From Clostridia bacterium (GTDB lineage: Bacteria; Bacillota; Clostridia; Oscillospirales; CAG-272), in NCBI GenBank assembly GCA_017410065.1, contig JAFQRL010000043.1:1-33813 (forward strand): a DNA stretch of 33,813 nt, given 5' to 3'. The notes below the pieces were generated by a model, which ran no database searches, was not told the DNA's origin, and worked only from the letters and a program-made list of their open reading frames with translations. The position numbers were made by a program, and so were the translations under genes. Each line of letters opens with the position of its first letter. The first letter of the stretch is position 1. Positions 22,789 through 31,466 of the stretch are shown one piece after another.

Positions 22789-23742
22789 ATGAAAAAATAT
22801 ATATCATCGGCGATGTTCCTTCTCGCCGCCGCGCTCTGGGGCTTTGCATTCACGGCGCAAAAGGCGGCGGAGGAGCTTTCGGCGTTTACCGTCGGAGCCT
22901 CAAGAAACATCGTTGCAACAGTATTCCTTCTCCTTGTGATACCCATTCTTGATAAGATCACGGGCAACGGCAGAAGGCTGATATCAAAAAAACGCCCCCT
23001 TGATTTCACAAAATGGGAGCTTATCGGAGGTGCCGTTTGCGGCACCGTGCTCACGGCGGCATCCGCCTTTCAGCAGGTAGGTCTTTCGGATGGCACGGAT
23101 GCGGGCAAGGGTGCCTTTATCACCGCACTTTACGTGCTGATCGTTCCGATCATTTATCGGCTTCTCGGCAAGCGGTCGCCCCTCACCGTGTGGGTAAGCG
23201 TTGGAATTGCCGTGGTCGGCTTCTATTTCCTTTGCATTGAAAAGGACTTCACCATTACCCCCTCGGACGGGCTTGTGCTTATCTGCGCCGTTATCTTTGC
23301 TCTTCACATAATTGTCATAGACCGCTTTTCCCCAAGGTGTGACGGCGTGCGTATGTCCTGCATACAGTTCTTCACCGCCTTCATACTGAACACGGTCCTC
23401 GCTCTTATTTTCGAAAGCCCCATCGCTTTCGGCACGATAGCGGAGGTCCTTCCCTCCCTTCTTTATCTTGGCATCTGCTCAAGCGGTGTTGCATACACCC
23501 TTCAGATAGTCGGGCAGGCAAACGTAAACCCTGCGGTAGCATCGGTAATTCTTTCGCTGGAATCTGTGTTCGGCGTTATCGGAGGCGCGATTTTACTTGG
23601 AGAGGTTATGAGCGCAAGAGAATATATCGGCTGCGCGATAGTCTTCGTTGCGGTGGTGCTCTCTCAAATAGACGTTGTCGCTATTATAAAGGCAAGAAAA
23701 GCAAAGAGCTCCAATCAAAAAGAAGAAAAATCGCAAAACTGA
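22789..23742 (+). CDS. EamA/DMT-family transporter
   Basis: This 317-residue protein has ten hydrophobic helices in two EamA halves (about 5-150 and 155-295). AALWGFAFTAQKAAEEL at the N-terminus and ASVILSLESVFGVIGGAILLGE in the second half are characteristic of the drug/metabolite transporter superfamily. A charged C-terminal tail of about 20 residues is cytoplasmic. CGGAG precedes the ATG. It begins 59 bp after trkH and may be read with it. The substrate (amino acid, nucleotide-like or toxic metabolite export) cannot be told from the sequence. Confidence 0.92.
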   Translation: MKKYISSAMFLLAAALWGFAFTAQKAAEELSAFTVGASRNIVATVFLLLVIPILDKITGNGRRLISKKRPLDFTKWELIGGAVCGTVLTAASAFQQVGLSDGTDAGKGAFITALYVLIVPIIYRLLGKRSPLTVWVSVGIAVVGFYFLCIEKDFTITPSDGLVLICAVIFALHIIVIDRFSPRCDGVRMSCIQFFTAFILNTVLALIFESPIAFGTIAEVLPSLLYLGICSSGVAYTLQIVGQANVNPAVASVILSLESVFGVIGGAILLGEVMSAREYIGCAIVFVAVVLSQIDVVAIIKARKAKSSNQKEEKSQN

Positions 23743-23813
23743 AAACAATTATTTACATATAGACCATTTTAAACCCTCAGTCCGACAATCGGGCTTTCGT
23801 TCAGGAGAAAAAT

Positions 23814-24362
23814 ATGGGTAAGCTTGAAGAAAAGAAAATATCCCGTGAGGAGATCTATCACGGCTCAGTGCTCCATCTTATGAGGGATACGGTGGAGCTG
23901 CCGAACGGCGAGACCTCCCACAGAGAATTCTGCCTGCATATAGGCGCGGTCGCCATCGTGCCCCTGCTGGCAGACGGCAGAGTTATTATGGAGAGGCAGT
24001 ACCGCTATGCCCACGGAAGGGTGTTCTTTGAGATACCCGCGGGCAAGCTTGAGGATCCGAGGGAGGATATTCTCTCGGCGGCAAAGCGGGAGCTTTCCGA
24101 GGAGACGGGAGCTGTCGCAAATAAATATACCTTCCTCGGCGAGCTTGACACCACCCCCGCCCTGATGAACGAAAAGATACATTTATTCCTTGCGGAGGAT
24201 ATAAGCTTCGGCGAGCGACACCCGGACGATGACGAATTCCTTGATACCGAGCTCGTGCCTCTTGATGAGCTTTTCGATATGGTTATGTCGGGAAAGATAA
24301 AGGACGCAAAAACACAGATCGGTATTCTTAAGGTTGCGGCTATCAAGGGAATAGGAGAATAA
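23814..24362 (+). CDS. NUDIX hydrolase (ADP-ribose pyrophosphatase-like)
   Basis: This 182-residue enzyme should hydrolyse ADP-ribose or a similar nucleoside diphosphate sugar. The Nudix box starts at G77 and ends with REL-SEETG (92-99). The stretch from G77 to the first Glu has six residues instead of the standard five, a one-residue insertion. All catalytic glutamates (E84, E93, E96, E97) are present. The N-terminal VLHLMRDTVELPNG and QYRYAHGRVFFEIPAGKLE are ADP-ribose pyrophosphatase landmarks. AGGAG lies upstream. It is followed one base later by the GDPD gene, so the two are surely cotranscribed. Confidence 0.93.
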   Translation: MGKLEEKKISREEIYHGSVLHLMRDTVELPNGETSHREFCLHIGAVAIVPLLADGRVIMERQYRYAHGRVFFEIPAGKLEDPREDILSAAKRELSEETGAVANKYTFLGELDTTPALMNEKIHLFLAEDISFGERHPDDDEFLDTELVPLDELFDMVMSGKIKDAKTQIGILKVAAIKGIGE

Positions 24363-24363
24363 A

Positions 24364-25083
24364 ATGAATACCGTAAAATTCAATAAGGGTAACGTGCTCG
24401 TTGTTGCCCACAGAGGTCTTTCGGGAATCGAAAGCGAGAACACCTGCTCAGCCTTCGTTGCGGCAGGCAACCGCTCTTACTACGGCATTGAGACCGATAT
24501 CCACAAAACCGCAGACGGCAAATTCGTGGTTTGCCACGACTTTGATCTTTCGAGAGTTTCGGGCGAGAAGATCTCGGTCGAGTCGGTCAGTCTTGCCACC
24601 CTCACAAGCATAGTTCTTTACGATAAGGACGGCTCAAAGGACAGAGCCGATCTTCGCCCCTGCACGCTGGAAAACTATATCGGTATCTGCAAAAGGTACG
24701 AAAAGCACAGCGTGCTTGAATTAAAGTCCGACTTCACCAACGAGGAAATAGCGAAGATCGTTGATATAATCAAGGGGCTCGGGCATCTCGAAAACACCAC
24801 GTTTATCTCCTTTGAATACGAAAACCTTGTAAAAATCAGAGCAATTCTTCCCGAGCAATCGGTGCAGTACCTTTTCACCAACGCAACTCCCGATAAGATC
24901 GAGCTGGCACTCTCCGCCAAGATGGACGTTGACGTTGGTCAGGGCTCCCTCAACGAGGAGAATATCAAGCTTCTCCACGATGCAGGCGTCAAGATCAACT
25001 GCTGGACGGTGGATAACCCCGAGCGCGCCGAGCAGCTCGCCAAAATGGGCGTAGATTTTATCACCACGAATATTCTTGAGTGA
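24364..25083 (+). CDS. Glycerophosphodiester phosphodiesterase
   Basis: This 239-residue TIM-barrel enzyme splits glycerophosphodiesters, such as glycerophosphoethanolamine, into glycerol-3-phosphate and an alcohol. The catalytic set is complete: H16-R17 (VAHRGLSG), E43 and D45 (GIETDIH) and H58 (VCHDFDLSR). Residues near E119 (LELKSDF) and the C-terminal INCWTVDNPE complete the barrel. There is no signal peptide, so it is cytoplasmic, unlike periplasmic GlpQ. The ATG lies one base after the NUDIX stop. A good terminator follows. Release of ethanolamine from lipids could feed the EutH protein encoded elsewhere in the window, a speculative link. Confidence 0.94.
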   Translation: MNTVKFNKGNVLVVAHRGLSGIESENTCSAFVAAGNRSYYGIETDIHKTADGKFVVCHDFDLSRVSGEKISVESVSLATLTSIVLYDKDGSKDRADLRPCTLENYIGICKRYEKHSVLELKSDFTNEEIAKIVDIIKGLGHLENTTFISFEYENLVKIRAILPEQSVQYLFTNATPDKIELALSAKMDVDVGQGSLNEENIKLLHDAGVKINCWTVDNPERAEQLAKMGVDFITTNILE

Positions 25084-25114
25084 CAGAGCATTATATGCTC
25101 TGCCTATGGCAAAA

Positions 25115-25154
25115 CGAAGGCAGGAACGCTTTGTTCCCGCCTTCGTGCTTTTTA
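25115..25154. terminator. Terminator between GDPD and the activase gene
   Basis: A stem of 13 positions with one mismatch (25115-25127 with 25133-25145) and a 5-nt loop is followed on plus by TGCTTTTTATTTT. It ends the plus-strand transcript. The minus-strand gene ends at 25238 and may use it too, although its T run on that side is short. Confidence 0.85.
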
Positions 25155-25237
25155 TTTTGATTTTTGACCGTTTTAATTTTTGATCTTTTGGCAAAAGTCG
25201 ATGTTTTTAAGTACCGACCCTAACGGACCTCGGCAGA

Positions 25238-28200
25238 TCAATTTTCCGAGCCGACTCCGACAGGCTCGCGCTCCTCGGTCGCGCGCTCGGAAACCTCTCC
25301 GTGTGCGGAGCTTTCCTCGCCCTTCTGCGCGTGTGCGAAGCTTGCCTCGTTCTTCTGTGAGGGTGCGTGGCTACTATCCGCCTCGGCGTCCATCGCAGAT
25401 CTTGCGGCGGAGAGCATAAGCTTGATGCGGTTCAGCTGGTTTACCTCGCTGGCACCGGGGTCGTAATCCACCGCGGCAATATTCGCCTCGGGATAAACGG
25501 CTCTTATGCGCTTGATAACGCCCTTTCCAACAACGTGGTTCGGCAGGCAGGCGAAGGGCTGAATACAAACGATATTCGGCACTCCGCTATGTATAAGCTC
25601 CACCATCTCGCCCGCAAGGAACCATCCCTCTCCGTATTGATTTCCAACCGAAAGGAAGGGCTTTGTCATTTCTGCGATCCTTGCGATATGCACGCTCGGG
25701 GAAAATCTCTTGCTCTTTTTCAGAGCCTGCGTGGCAGGTCTCTTAAGCCTTTCGATCGCCCACACGCCGAGCCTTGATATAAGCTCCTTTTTCTTCGGCT
25801 CGCCGTAGAATTTAGCCTTATATATTCCGTTATAAACGCTATAACTGAAGAAGTCAAGCATATCGGGCACAACAGCCTCCGCGCCCTCTCTTTCAAGAAG
25901 CTCCACGAGGCGGTTATTCGCAAGAGGCATATACTTAACAAGTATTTCTCCAACGACGCCGACCCTCGGCTTTCTTATGCTCTCGTCAAGAGCAAGCGCA
26001 TCAAAGGAACGGACTATCTCGCGGCAAAGCCCCTTGAAGCTATATTTCGATCTCTTATTTATAAGCTGATCTATGCACTTTGCCTTAAGCTCCTCGTGGA
26101 GAGCGTTTGCCGAGCCAGCGACAAGCTCATAAGGCCTCGTTTTATATACGCAACGCATAAAGAGGTCGCCGTACACAAGTGCGTGCGCCGCATCGAGAAG
26201 GAGAGGCAGAGTGGGCTTGAAGCCCTCGCTCTTTTCCATTCCGCCCGCGTTAAGCGAAATAACGGGAATATGCGAATAGCCTGTTTTATCAAGGGCACGC
26301 CTTATAAAAGCAACATAGTTGCTTGCGCGGCAGCAGCCGCCTGTTTGAGACATTATGATAGCCAGCCGTGAGGTGTCGTATCTGCCCGAAAGCACCGCCT
26401 CCATAATCTGACCCACAACGGTGATAGATGGGAAGCAGGCGTCGTTATTAACGTATTTCAAGCCTGTGTCAATAGCGCTTCTGTTGTCGTTATCAAGTAT
26501 CACGACGTTATATCCGTGCTTTGCAAAAACAGGCTCCAATATATCGAAGTGAATAGGGCTCATCTGGGGAGCAAGGATAGTGTAGCCCGACTCCTGCATA
26601 GCTTTTGTGTATTCGGTCTTCTTATACGCAACGGGAGAGTCGCTTGGCTTAATGCCCTGCTCCTCGCGCATCTTCATTGCCGAAAGAAGGCTTCTTATCC
26701 TTATTCTCACCGCACCGAGGTTATTTACCTCGTCTATCTTAAGAACGGTGTATAGCTTTCCGCGCTTTTCAAGGATCTCGGAAACCTGATCGGTGGTGAC
26801 GGCGTCAAGTCCGCATCCGAAGGAATTGAGCTGAACCAATTCGAGATCCTCTCGCTCGCTAACGAATTCAGCCGCCGTATAAAGCCTTGAGTGATACACC
26901 CATTGGTCAACCACTCGCAAGGGTCTTGAGGGCTCGTCCTTCACGGGAAGGCTGTCCTCTGTGAGCACGTCAAGCCCGAAGGATGCTATAAGCTCGGGTA
27001 TTCCGTGGTTGATCTCGGGGTCGATGTGGTAGGGTCTGCCCGAGAGCACGATGCCCCGACCGCCTCGCTTTTCCATCTCGGCGATAACTCTTGCGCCCTC
27101 GGCTCTGATATCCGCCTTGGCGCGGAGCTGCTCGTCCCAAGCCGCACGGACGGCGAGAGAGGCTTCCGCCGAGGATATTCCCCACTCCTCGCGGCAAAGG
27201 CTCAAAAGCCTCTTTTCCGTAACCTCATAGCTTTCAAAGGACATAAAGGGGCGGATATATCTCACCTCACCCGAGGTTATTGCCTCAACGTTATTTTTGA
27301 GATTTTCGGCATAGGAGACGACAATCGGGCAGTTGAATTTATTCTCAGCCGCGAGGGTCTCCTTGCGCTCGTAATAAACGCAGGGGTGGAAGATGGTCTT
27401 TATACCTCTCGCAATGAGCCACTCAACGTGACCGTGAGATAGCTTTGCGGGGTAGCACTCGGATTCGGAGGGGATAGACTCCATACCGAGCTCGTATATT
27501 TTTCTATCCGAGAAGGGCGATGTAACAACAGAGAAGCCAAGCTTCTTAAAGAAGGTCGCCCAGAAGGGATAGTTTTCATACATATTGAGAACTCTCGGAA
27601 TACCGATAGCTCCTCTTTTGGCGTCCTCTATTTTAAGGGGCTCGTAATCAAAGATGCGCCTCCTCTTATATTCCATAAGATTTGCGCCACGATGCCCTGC
27701 ACTCTTTCCGCCCGCTCCGCGCTCACAGCGGTTGCCCGTTACGTGGACTCTGCCGCCCGCAAATTTATTGACGGTAAGCATACAATTGTTTGCACAACCG
27801 CCGCATCTTCTGCCCGTTTGCGTGTATTCAAGAGCGGAAATCTCGGAGAGCGAAAGCATTGACGAGGGGGTACCCGTGTAGTGTTTTTTCGCAATAAGAG
27901 CCGCACCAAAGGCGCCCATAAGTCCCGAGATATCGGGGCAGGTCGCCTCCACTCCCGCAATTTTCTCAAAGGCGCGAAGCACCGCGCGGTTAAGGAAGGT
28001 GCCGCCCTGAACGACCACGTGAGAGCCGAGCTCGGATGCATCGGCAAGCTTTATGACCTTAAAGAGCGCATTTTTGATAACAGAATAAGCAAGACCTGCG
28101 GAGATGTCCGAGACGGTCGCGCCCTCCTTTTGCGCCTGCTTTACGTTGGAATTCATAAAGACGGTGCATCGGGTGCCAAGGTCCACGGGGTTTTTGGCAA

Positions 28201-29614
28201 AAAGTGCCTTTGCCGCGAACTCCTCGGCGGTGTACCCGAGAGAGCCTGCGAAGTTCTCTATGAAGGAGCCGCAGCCCGAGGAGCACGCCTCGTTGAGAAG
28301 TATGGTGTCGACCACGCCGCCCTTAAGCTTAATGCATTTCATATCCTGACCGCCGATATCCAGAACGCAGTCCACCTTGGGGTCGAAGAAGGATGCGGCT
28401 GTGGTGTGAGCGATGGTCTCGACCTCGCCCTCGTCAAGAGAGAAGGCTGATTTGAGAAGTGCCTCGCCGTAGCCAGTTGAGCAGGCTCTGGCAACAACGG
28501 CACCCTCGGGCAAAAGCCCCGAAAGCTCGGTGATAGCCTGCTTTGCGGTCTCTATGGGATTTCCCTTATTGTTTGCATAGAAGGAATAGAGCAGCTCGCC
28601 CTCCTCGCCGATAAGAGCAAGCTTCGTGGTTGTGGAGCCTGCATCTATGCCGAGGTAGCAATTGCCGCTATATGAGGACAGCTCGCCCTTTTTAAGTATA
28701 GCCTTATTATGGCGGTCGTCAAACTCACGAAGCTCCTCCTCGTTTGCAAAAAGAGGGGCAATTCTTGGCATCTCGAAGGTTGCCTCAACTCCGCGCTCAA
28801 GCCTTGCTATAAGCTCGGATATCTCATTGGACGCACCCCCATCGCAAAGAAGGGCTGCGCCCTTCGCCGCAAAGAGATGGGATCCCTCGGGGTCCACCGT
28901 GGTCTCGGGAGTGAGCTTCAGGGTCCTTATAAACGCCGCCTTAAGCTCGGTGAGGAAATGGAGAGGTCCGCCGAGGAATGCCACCGAGCCGCGAATGGGC
29001 TTACCGCAAGCAAGTCCCGAGATGGTCTGATTAACCACCGCCTGGAAGATAGAGGCGGCGAGGTCCGCTGTGGTCGCGCCCTCGTTTATAAGCGGCTGAA
29101 TATCGGTTTTCGCAAAAACTCCGCATCTTGCGGCGATGGGGTATATTTCCTTATAATTCTTCGCCGCCTCGTTGAGGCCTGCCGCGTCGGTTTGAAGAAG
29201 GGACGCCATCTGATCTATAAACGAGCCTGTGCCTCCTGCGCAAACGCCGTTCATTCTCTCCTCAAGTCCGCCTGTGAAGTATATGATCTTTGCATCCTCG
29301 CCGCCAAGCTCGATAGCAACGTCTGTCCTCGGAGCGCAGGACTTCAGGGCGGTAGCGACCGCCACCACCTCCTGGACGAATTCTATACCCAGCGCGCCTC
29401 CGAGATTTATTGAGCCCGAGCCCGTTATTCTCGCCCGAAGCTTGCACTCTCCCACTGCCGCTCTTGCACCGCGAAGAAGCTCCGCGAGAGTCGCCTGCGT
29501 GTGCGCCATATGCCTTTTGTATTCTCCGAAGACCGTGTTGCCCGTCTCATCGAGAAGCACCAGCTTTACGGTCGTGGAGCCGATATCTATTCCTGCGCGA
29601 TATTCCTTCACCAT
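25238..29614 (-). CDS. Giant fused 2-hydroxyacyl-CoA dehydratase activase-like protein
   Basis: This 1458-residue protein has two BadF/HgdC-type ATPase domains in tandem: 1 to about 260 (GIDIGSTTVKL at 8-18) and about 318-580 (LGIDAGSTTTKL at 321-332). Each keeps the two cysteines, 39 residues apart, that bind the dimer-bridging [4Fe-4S] cluster in HgdC (C125/C164 and C444/C483). A cysteine-rich link follows (C604, C607, C611, C630). The rest, to about 1400, is DUF2229/HgdB-like, with SESECYPAKLSHGHVEWL near 716-733 and a repeat-rich polar tail. Such activases use ATP to push one electron into a dehydratase; the fusion probably acts on a bound partner or on its own HgdB-like part. GGGAGG precedes the ATG. 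The substrate is unknown. Confidence 0.88.
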   Translation of the reverse strand: MVKEYRAGIDIGSTTVKLVLLDETGNTVFGEYKRHMAHTQATLAELLRGARAAVGECKLRARITGSGSINLGGALGIEFVQEVVAVATALKSCAPRTDVAIELGGEDAKIIYFTGGLEERMNGVCAGGTGSFIDQMASLLQTDAAGLNEAAKNYKEIYPIAARCGVFAKTDIQPLINEGATTADLAASIFQAVVNQTISGLACGKPIRGSVAFLGGPLHFLTELKAAFIRTLKLTPETTVDPEGSHLFAAKGAALLCDGGASNEISELIARLERGVEATFEMPRIAPLFANEEELREFDDRHNKAILKKGELSSYSGNCYLGIDAGSTTTKLALIGEEGELLYSFYANNKGNPIETAKQAITELSGLLPEGAVVARACSTGYGEALLKSAFSLDEGEVETIAHTTAASFFDPKVDCVLDIGGQDMKCIKLKGGVVDTILLNEACSSGCGSFIENFAGSLGYTAEEFAAKALFAKNPVDLGTRCTVFMNSNVKQAQKEGATVSDISAGLAYSVIKNALFKVIKLADASELGSHVVVQGGTFLNRAVLRAFEKIAGVEATCPDISGLMGAFGAALIAKKHYTGTPSSMLSLSEISALEYTQTGRRCGGCANNCMLTVNKFAGGRVHVTGNRCERGAGGKSAGHRGANLMEYKRRRIFDYEPLKIEDAKRGAIGIPRVLNMYENYPFWATFFKKLGFSVVTSPFSDRKIYELGMESIPSESECYPAKLSHGHVEWLIARGIKTIFHPCVYYERKETLAAENKFNCPIVVSYAENLKNNVEAITSGEVRYIRPFMSFESYEVTEKRLLSLCREEWGISSAEASLAVRAAWDEQLRAKADIRAEGARVIAEMEKRGGRGIVLSGRPYHIDPEINHGIPELIASFGLDVLTEDSLPVKDEPSRPLRVVDQWVYHSRLYTAAEFVSEREDLELVQLNSFGCGLDAVTTDQVSEILEKRGKLYTVLKIDEVNNLGAVRIRIRSLLSAMKMREEQGIKPSDSPVAYKKTEYTKAMQESGYTILAPQMSPIHFDILEPVFAKHGYNVVILDNDNRSAIDTGLKYVNNDACFPSITVVGQIMEAVLSGRYDTSRLAIIMSQTGGCCRASNYVAFIRRALDKTGYSHIPVISLNAGGMEKSEGFKPTLPLLLDAAHALVYGDLFMRCVYKTRPYELVAGSANALHEELKAKCIDQLINKRSKYSFKGLCREIVRSFDALALDESIRKPRVGVVGEILVKYMPLANNRLVELLEREGAEAVVPDMLDFFSYSVYNGIYKAKFYGEPKKKELISRLGVWAIERLKRPATQALKKSKRFSPSVHIARIAEMTKPFLSVGNQYGEGWFLAGEMVELIHSGVPNIVCIQPFACLPNHVVGKGVIKRIRAVYPEANIAAVDYDPGASEVNQLNRIKLMLSAARSAMDAEADSSHAPSQKNEASFAHAQKGEESSAHGEVSERATEEREPVGVGSEN

Positions 29615-29642
29615 ATAGACCTCCCATCAAATAAACAAAATC

Positions 29643-29671
29643 ATTATACTATAAAAATATGAATTTTTCAA
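29643..29671 (-). promoter_or_regulatory. Promoter of the giant activase gene
   Basis: On the minus strand TTGAAA (29666-29671) and a perfect TATAAT (29643-29648) are 17 bp apart, 29 bp before the start codon. Nearby GAATTTTTCAAC resembles the crp palindrome with one extra T. Confidence 0.8.
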
Positions 29672-29701
29672 CACCCCGCATATTTTTATATTCTTTTATG
29701 T

Positions 29702-29747
29702 TTTTAATTGCTTTTATTTCTTTCTTTTAATAGCTTTTATTTCTTTT
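29702..29747. repeat. 23-bp tandem duplication in the divergent promoter region
   Basis: Units 29702-29724 and 29725-29747 differ at two positions and share GCTTTTATTTCTTT. The stretch is pyrimidine-rich on plus and lies between the promoters of the activase and the NSS gene. Confidence 0.7.
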
Positions 29748-29773
29748 TTTAATTACTTTCAGCTCTTTCGGGC

Positions 29774-29802
29774 TTGACTTTAAGAGCTTGTTGTGATATA
29801 AT
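29774..29802 (+). promoter_or_regulatory. Promoter of the NSS symporter gene
   Basis: TTGACT (29774-29779) and a perfect TATAAT (29797-29802) are 17 bp apart. RNA should start near 29809, so an in-frame TTG at 29811 cannot be the start. The ATG at 29844 has AAAGGA 7 nt upstream. Confidence 0.85.
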
Positions 29803-29843
29803 TCTAAGGATTGAAAAAAGACGAATCGGAAAAGGACTTTCAA

Positions 29844-31217
29844 ATGGAAAACAACACACAGCAAAAAAGAAGCTCATTCACAGGCAAGATCGGCTTTGTG
29901 CTTGCGGCGGCAGGCTCTGCCGTCGGTCTTGGTAATATATGGAGATTCCCCTATCTTGCGGCAAAATACGGCGGGGGCATCTTCCTTCTCGTTTACGTTT
30001 TGCTCGCCGTCACCTTCGGCTTCGTGCTTATGCTGGCGGAGATCGCAATAGGAAGAAAAACAGGCAAAAGTGCCATCGGTGCCTTTGCGGCTCTCGATAA
30101 AAGATTTTCGTTCGTCGGTTGGCTGGCGGCGGCTGTGCCGATCATTATTCTTCCCTACTATTCGGTTATCGGCGGTTGGGTAATGAAGTATATCTTCGGC
30201 TACGCCACAGGCGAGGGCTCCGAGATGGCGAAGGACACCTACTTCACAGGCTACCTCGGCGAGGTTGGCGAGCCCCTCATTTGGTTTGGAATATTCGTGC
30301 TTCTCACGGCGGTTGTCGTGTTCTTCGGCGTTGAAAAAGGCATTGAGAAGGTCAGCAAGGTGATGATGCCCGTGCTCATCATTTTTATGCTTTTCATTAT
30401 CGTCTATTCGCTCTGCACTATGGACGGCATCTGGGAGGGCGTGCTTTATTATATCACCCCCGATTTCTCCAATTTCTCCATAATGACGGTCGTCACCGCT
30501 ATGGGTCAGCTCTTCTATTCAATGTCGCTGGCTATGGGTATTATGATAACCTTCGGCTCATATATGAAGAAGGATATCTCCATTGAAAAATCCATTCATC
30601 AGATAGAGATCTTTGATTCGGGCGTTGCATTCCTTTCAGGTCTTCTTATCGTACCCGCGGTCTTTGCAACCTCGGGCGGAAGTGCCGAGGCACTCGGCAA
30701 GGGACCAAGCCTTATGTTCGTTACCCTTCCCAAGATCTTCGAGACTATGCCAGGCGGAAGCATCGTCGGAGCGGTATTCTTCGCTATGGTATTCCTTGCG
30801 GCTATAACCTCGTCGATCTCGCTTATGGAAACTATAATTTCTATCGTTATGGATAAGACAAAGCTCTCAAGAAGGGTCAGCTGTCTCATAGTATTCGGAA
30901 TAATACTTCTCTTTGGTATCCCCTCCTCTCTCGGCTTCAACGTCTGGAGCGAGGTGCTCTTCTTCGGCAAGCTTTCCTTCCTTGATTTCTTCGACTTTAT
31001 ATCAAACAGCATTATGATGCCAATAGTCGCCATCATAACCTGTATTTTCGTCGGCTTCTTTATCAAGCCCAAGGCGATCCTCGACGAGGCGGCTCTTAAG
31101 CCCAAGTCCTTCTGGGGCAGGATGTTTGATATAGTCATTCGCTTCGTTGCTCCCATTTTCCTTGTTGCAATACTTGTCACCTCCGTGCTTGAGGTATTTG
31201 GAGTTATCGTTATCTGA
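29844..31217 (+). CDS. Neurotransmitter:sodium symporter family transporter
   Basis: This 457-residue membrane protein of the SNF/LeuT fold begins its first helix with GFVLAAAGSAVGLGNIWRFPYLAAKYGGG, containing the unwound sodium and substrate site (GSAVGLGNIWRFPY). About eleven to twelve hydrophobic helices follow, including LAAITSSISLMETIISIVMD in the helix 8 region, the second sodium-site zone. It imports an amino acid or a derivative with sodium. Bacterial members such as LeuT, MhsT and TnaT carry hydrophobic amino acids; the substrate here is not decided. It is transcribed alone, from a promoter 40 bp upstream to a terminator at 31252. Confidence 0.95.
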   Translation: MENNTQQKRSSFTGKIGFVLAAAGSAVGLGNIWRFPYLAAKYGGGIFLLVYVLLAVTFGFVLMLAEIAIGRKTGKSAIGAFAALDKRFSFVGWLAAAVPIIILPYYSVIGGWVMKYIFGYATGEGSEMAKDTYFTGYLGEVGEPLIWFGIFVLLTAVVVFFGVEKGIEKVSKVMMPVLIIFMLFIIVYSLCTMDGIWEGVLYYITPDFSNFSIMTVVTAMGQLFYSMSLAMGIMITFGSYMKKDISIEKSIHQIEIFDSGVAFLSGLLIVPAVFATSGGSAEALGKGPSLMFVTLPKIFETMPGGSIVGAVFFAMVFLAAITSSISLMETIISIVMDKTKLSRRVSCLIVFGIILLFGIPSSLGFNVWSEVLFFGKLSFLDFFDFISNSIMMPIVAIITCIFVGFFIKPKAILDEAALKPKSFWGRMFDIVIRFVAPIFLVAILVTSVLEVFGVIVI

Positions 31218-31251
31218 TGGGCGAATAAAATCTCAAAAATGCGCCAATGCT

Positions 31252-31283
31252 TCTCCTGTCGGGAATCCCGACAGGAGATTTTT
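31252..31283 (+). terminator. Terminator of the NSS gene
   Basis: A 12-bp perfect stem (31252-31263 with 31267-31278) with a 3-nt loop is followed by TTTTT. Confidence 0.93.
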
Positions 31284-31321
31284 CATCACAGCACCTCGCA
31301 CAGGCAGCCGCGAAATGATGC

Positions 31322-31350
31322 TTGACACCGGGCAAAAAATATGATAAAAT
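31322..31350 (+). promoter_or_regulatory. Promoter of the DUF2156-GNAT unit
   Basis: A perfect TTGACA (31322-31327) and TAAAAT (31345-31350) are 17 bp apart with an extended TG. An in-frame ATG at 31341 overlaps this promoter and is not used. The leader is about 110 nt. Confidence 0.85.
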
Positions 31351-31466
31351 CATCTTGGGAGTTTGCGGAATATTTTTTAAATATAACCGTATATTTCCAA
31401 AAATGCAAATCATACTTTACATTTTCTCCTTCAACAACAAAAGAACGCACACCAAAGGATGCTTTT

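Noticed and set aside
29811..29843. TTG start 11 codons upstream for the NSS protein
   Set aside because: It lies at the predicted RNA start, leaving no room for a ribosome site.
31341..31466. A 42-codon N-terminal extension of the DUF2156 protein
   Set aside because: The upstream ATG overlaps the -10 box at 31345-31350. AAAGGAT marks the ATG at 31467.
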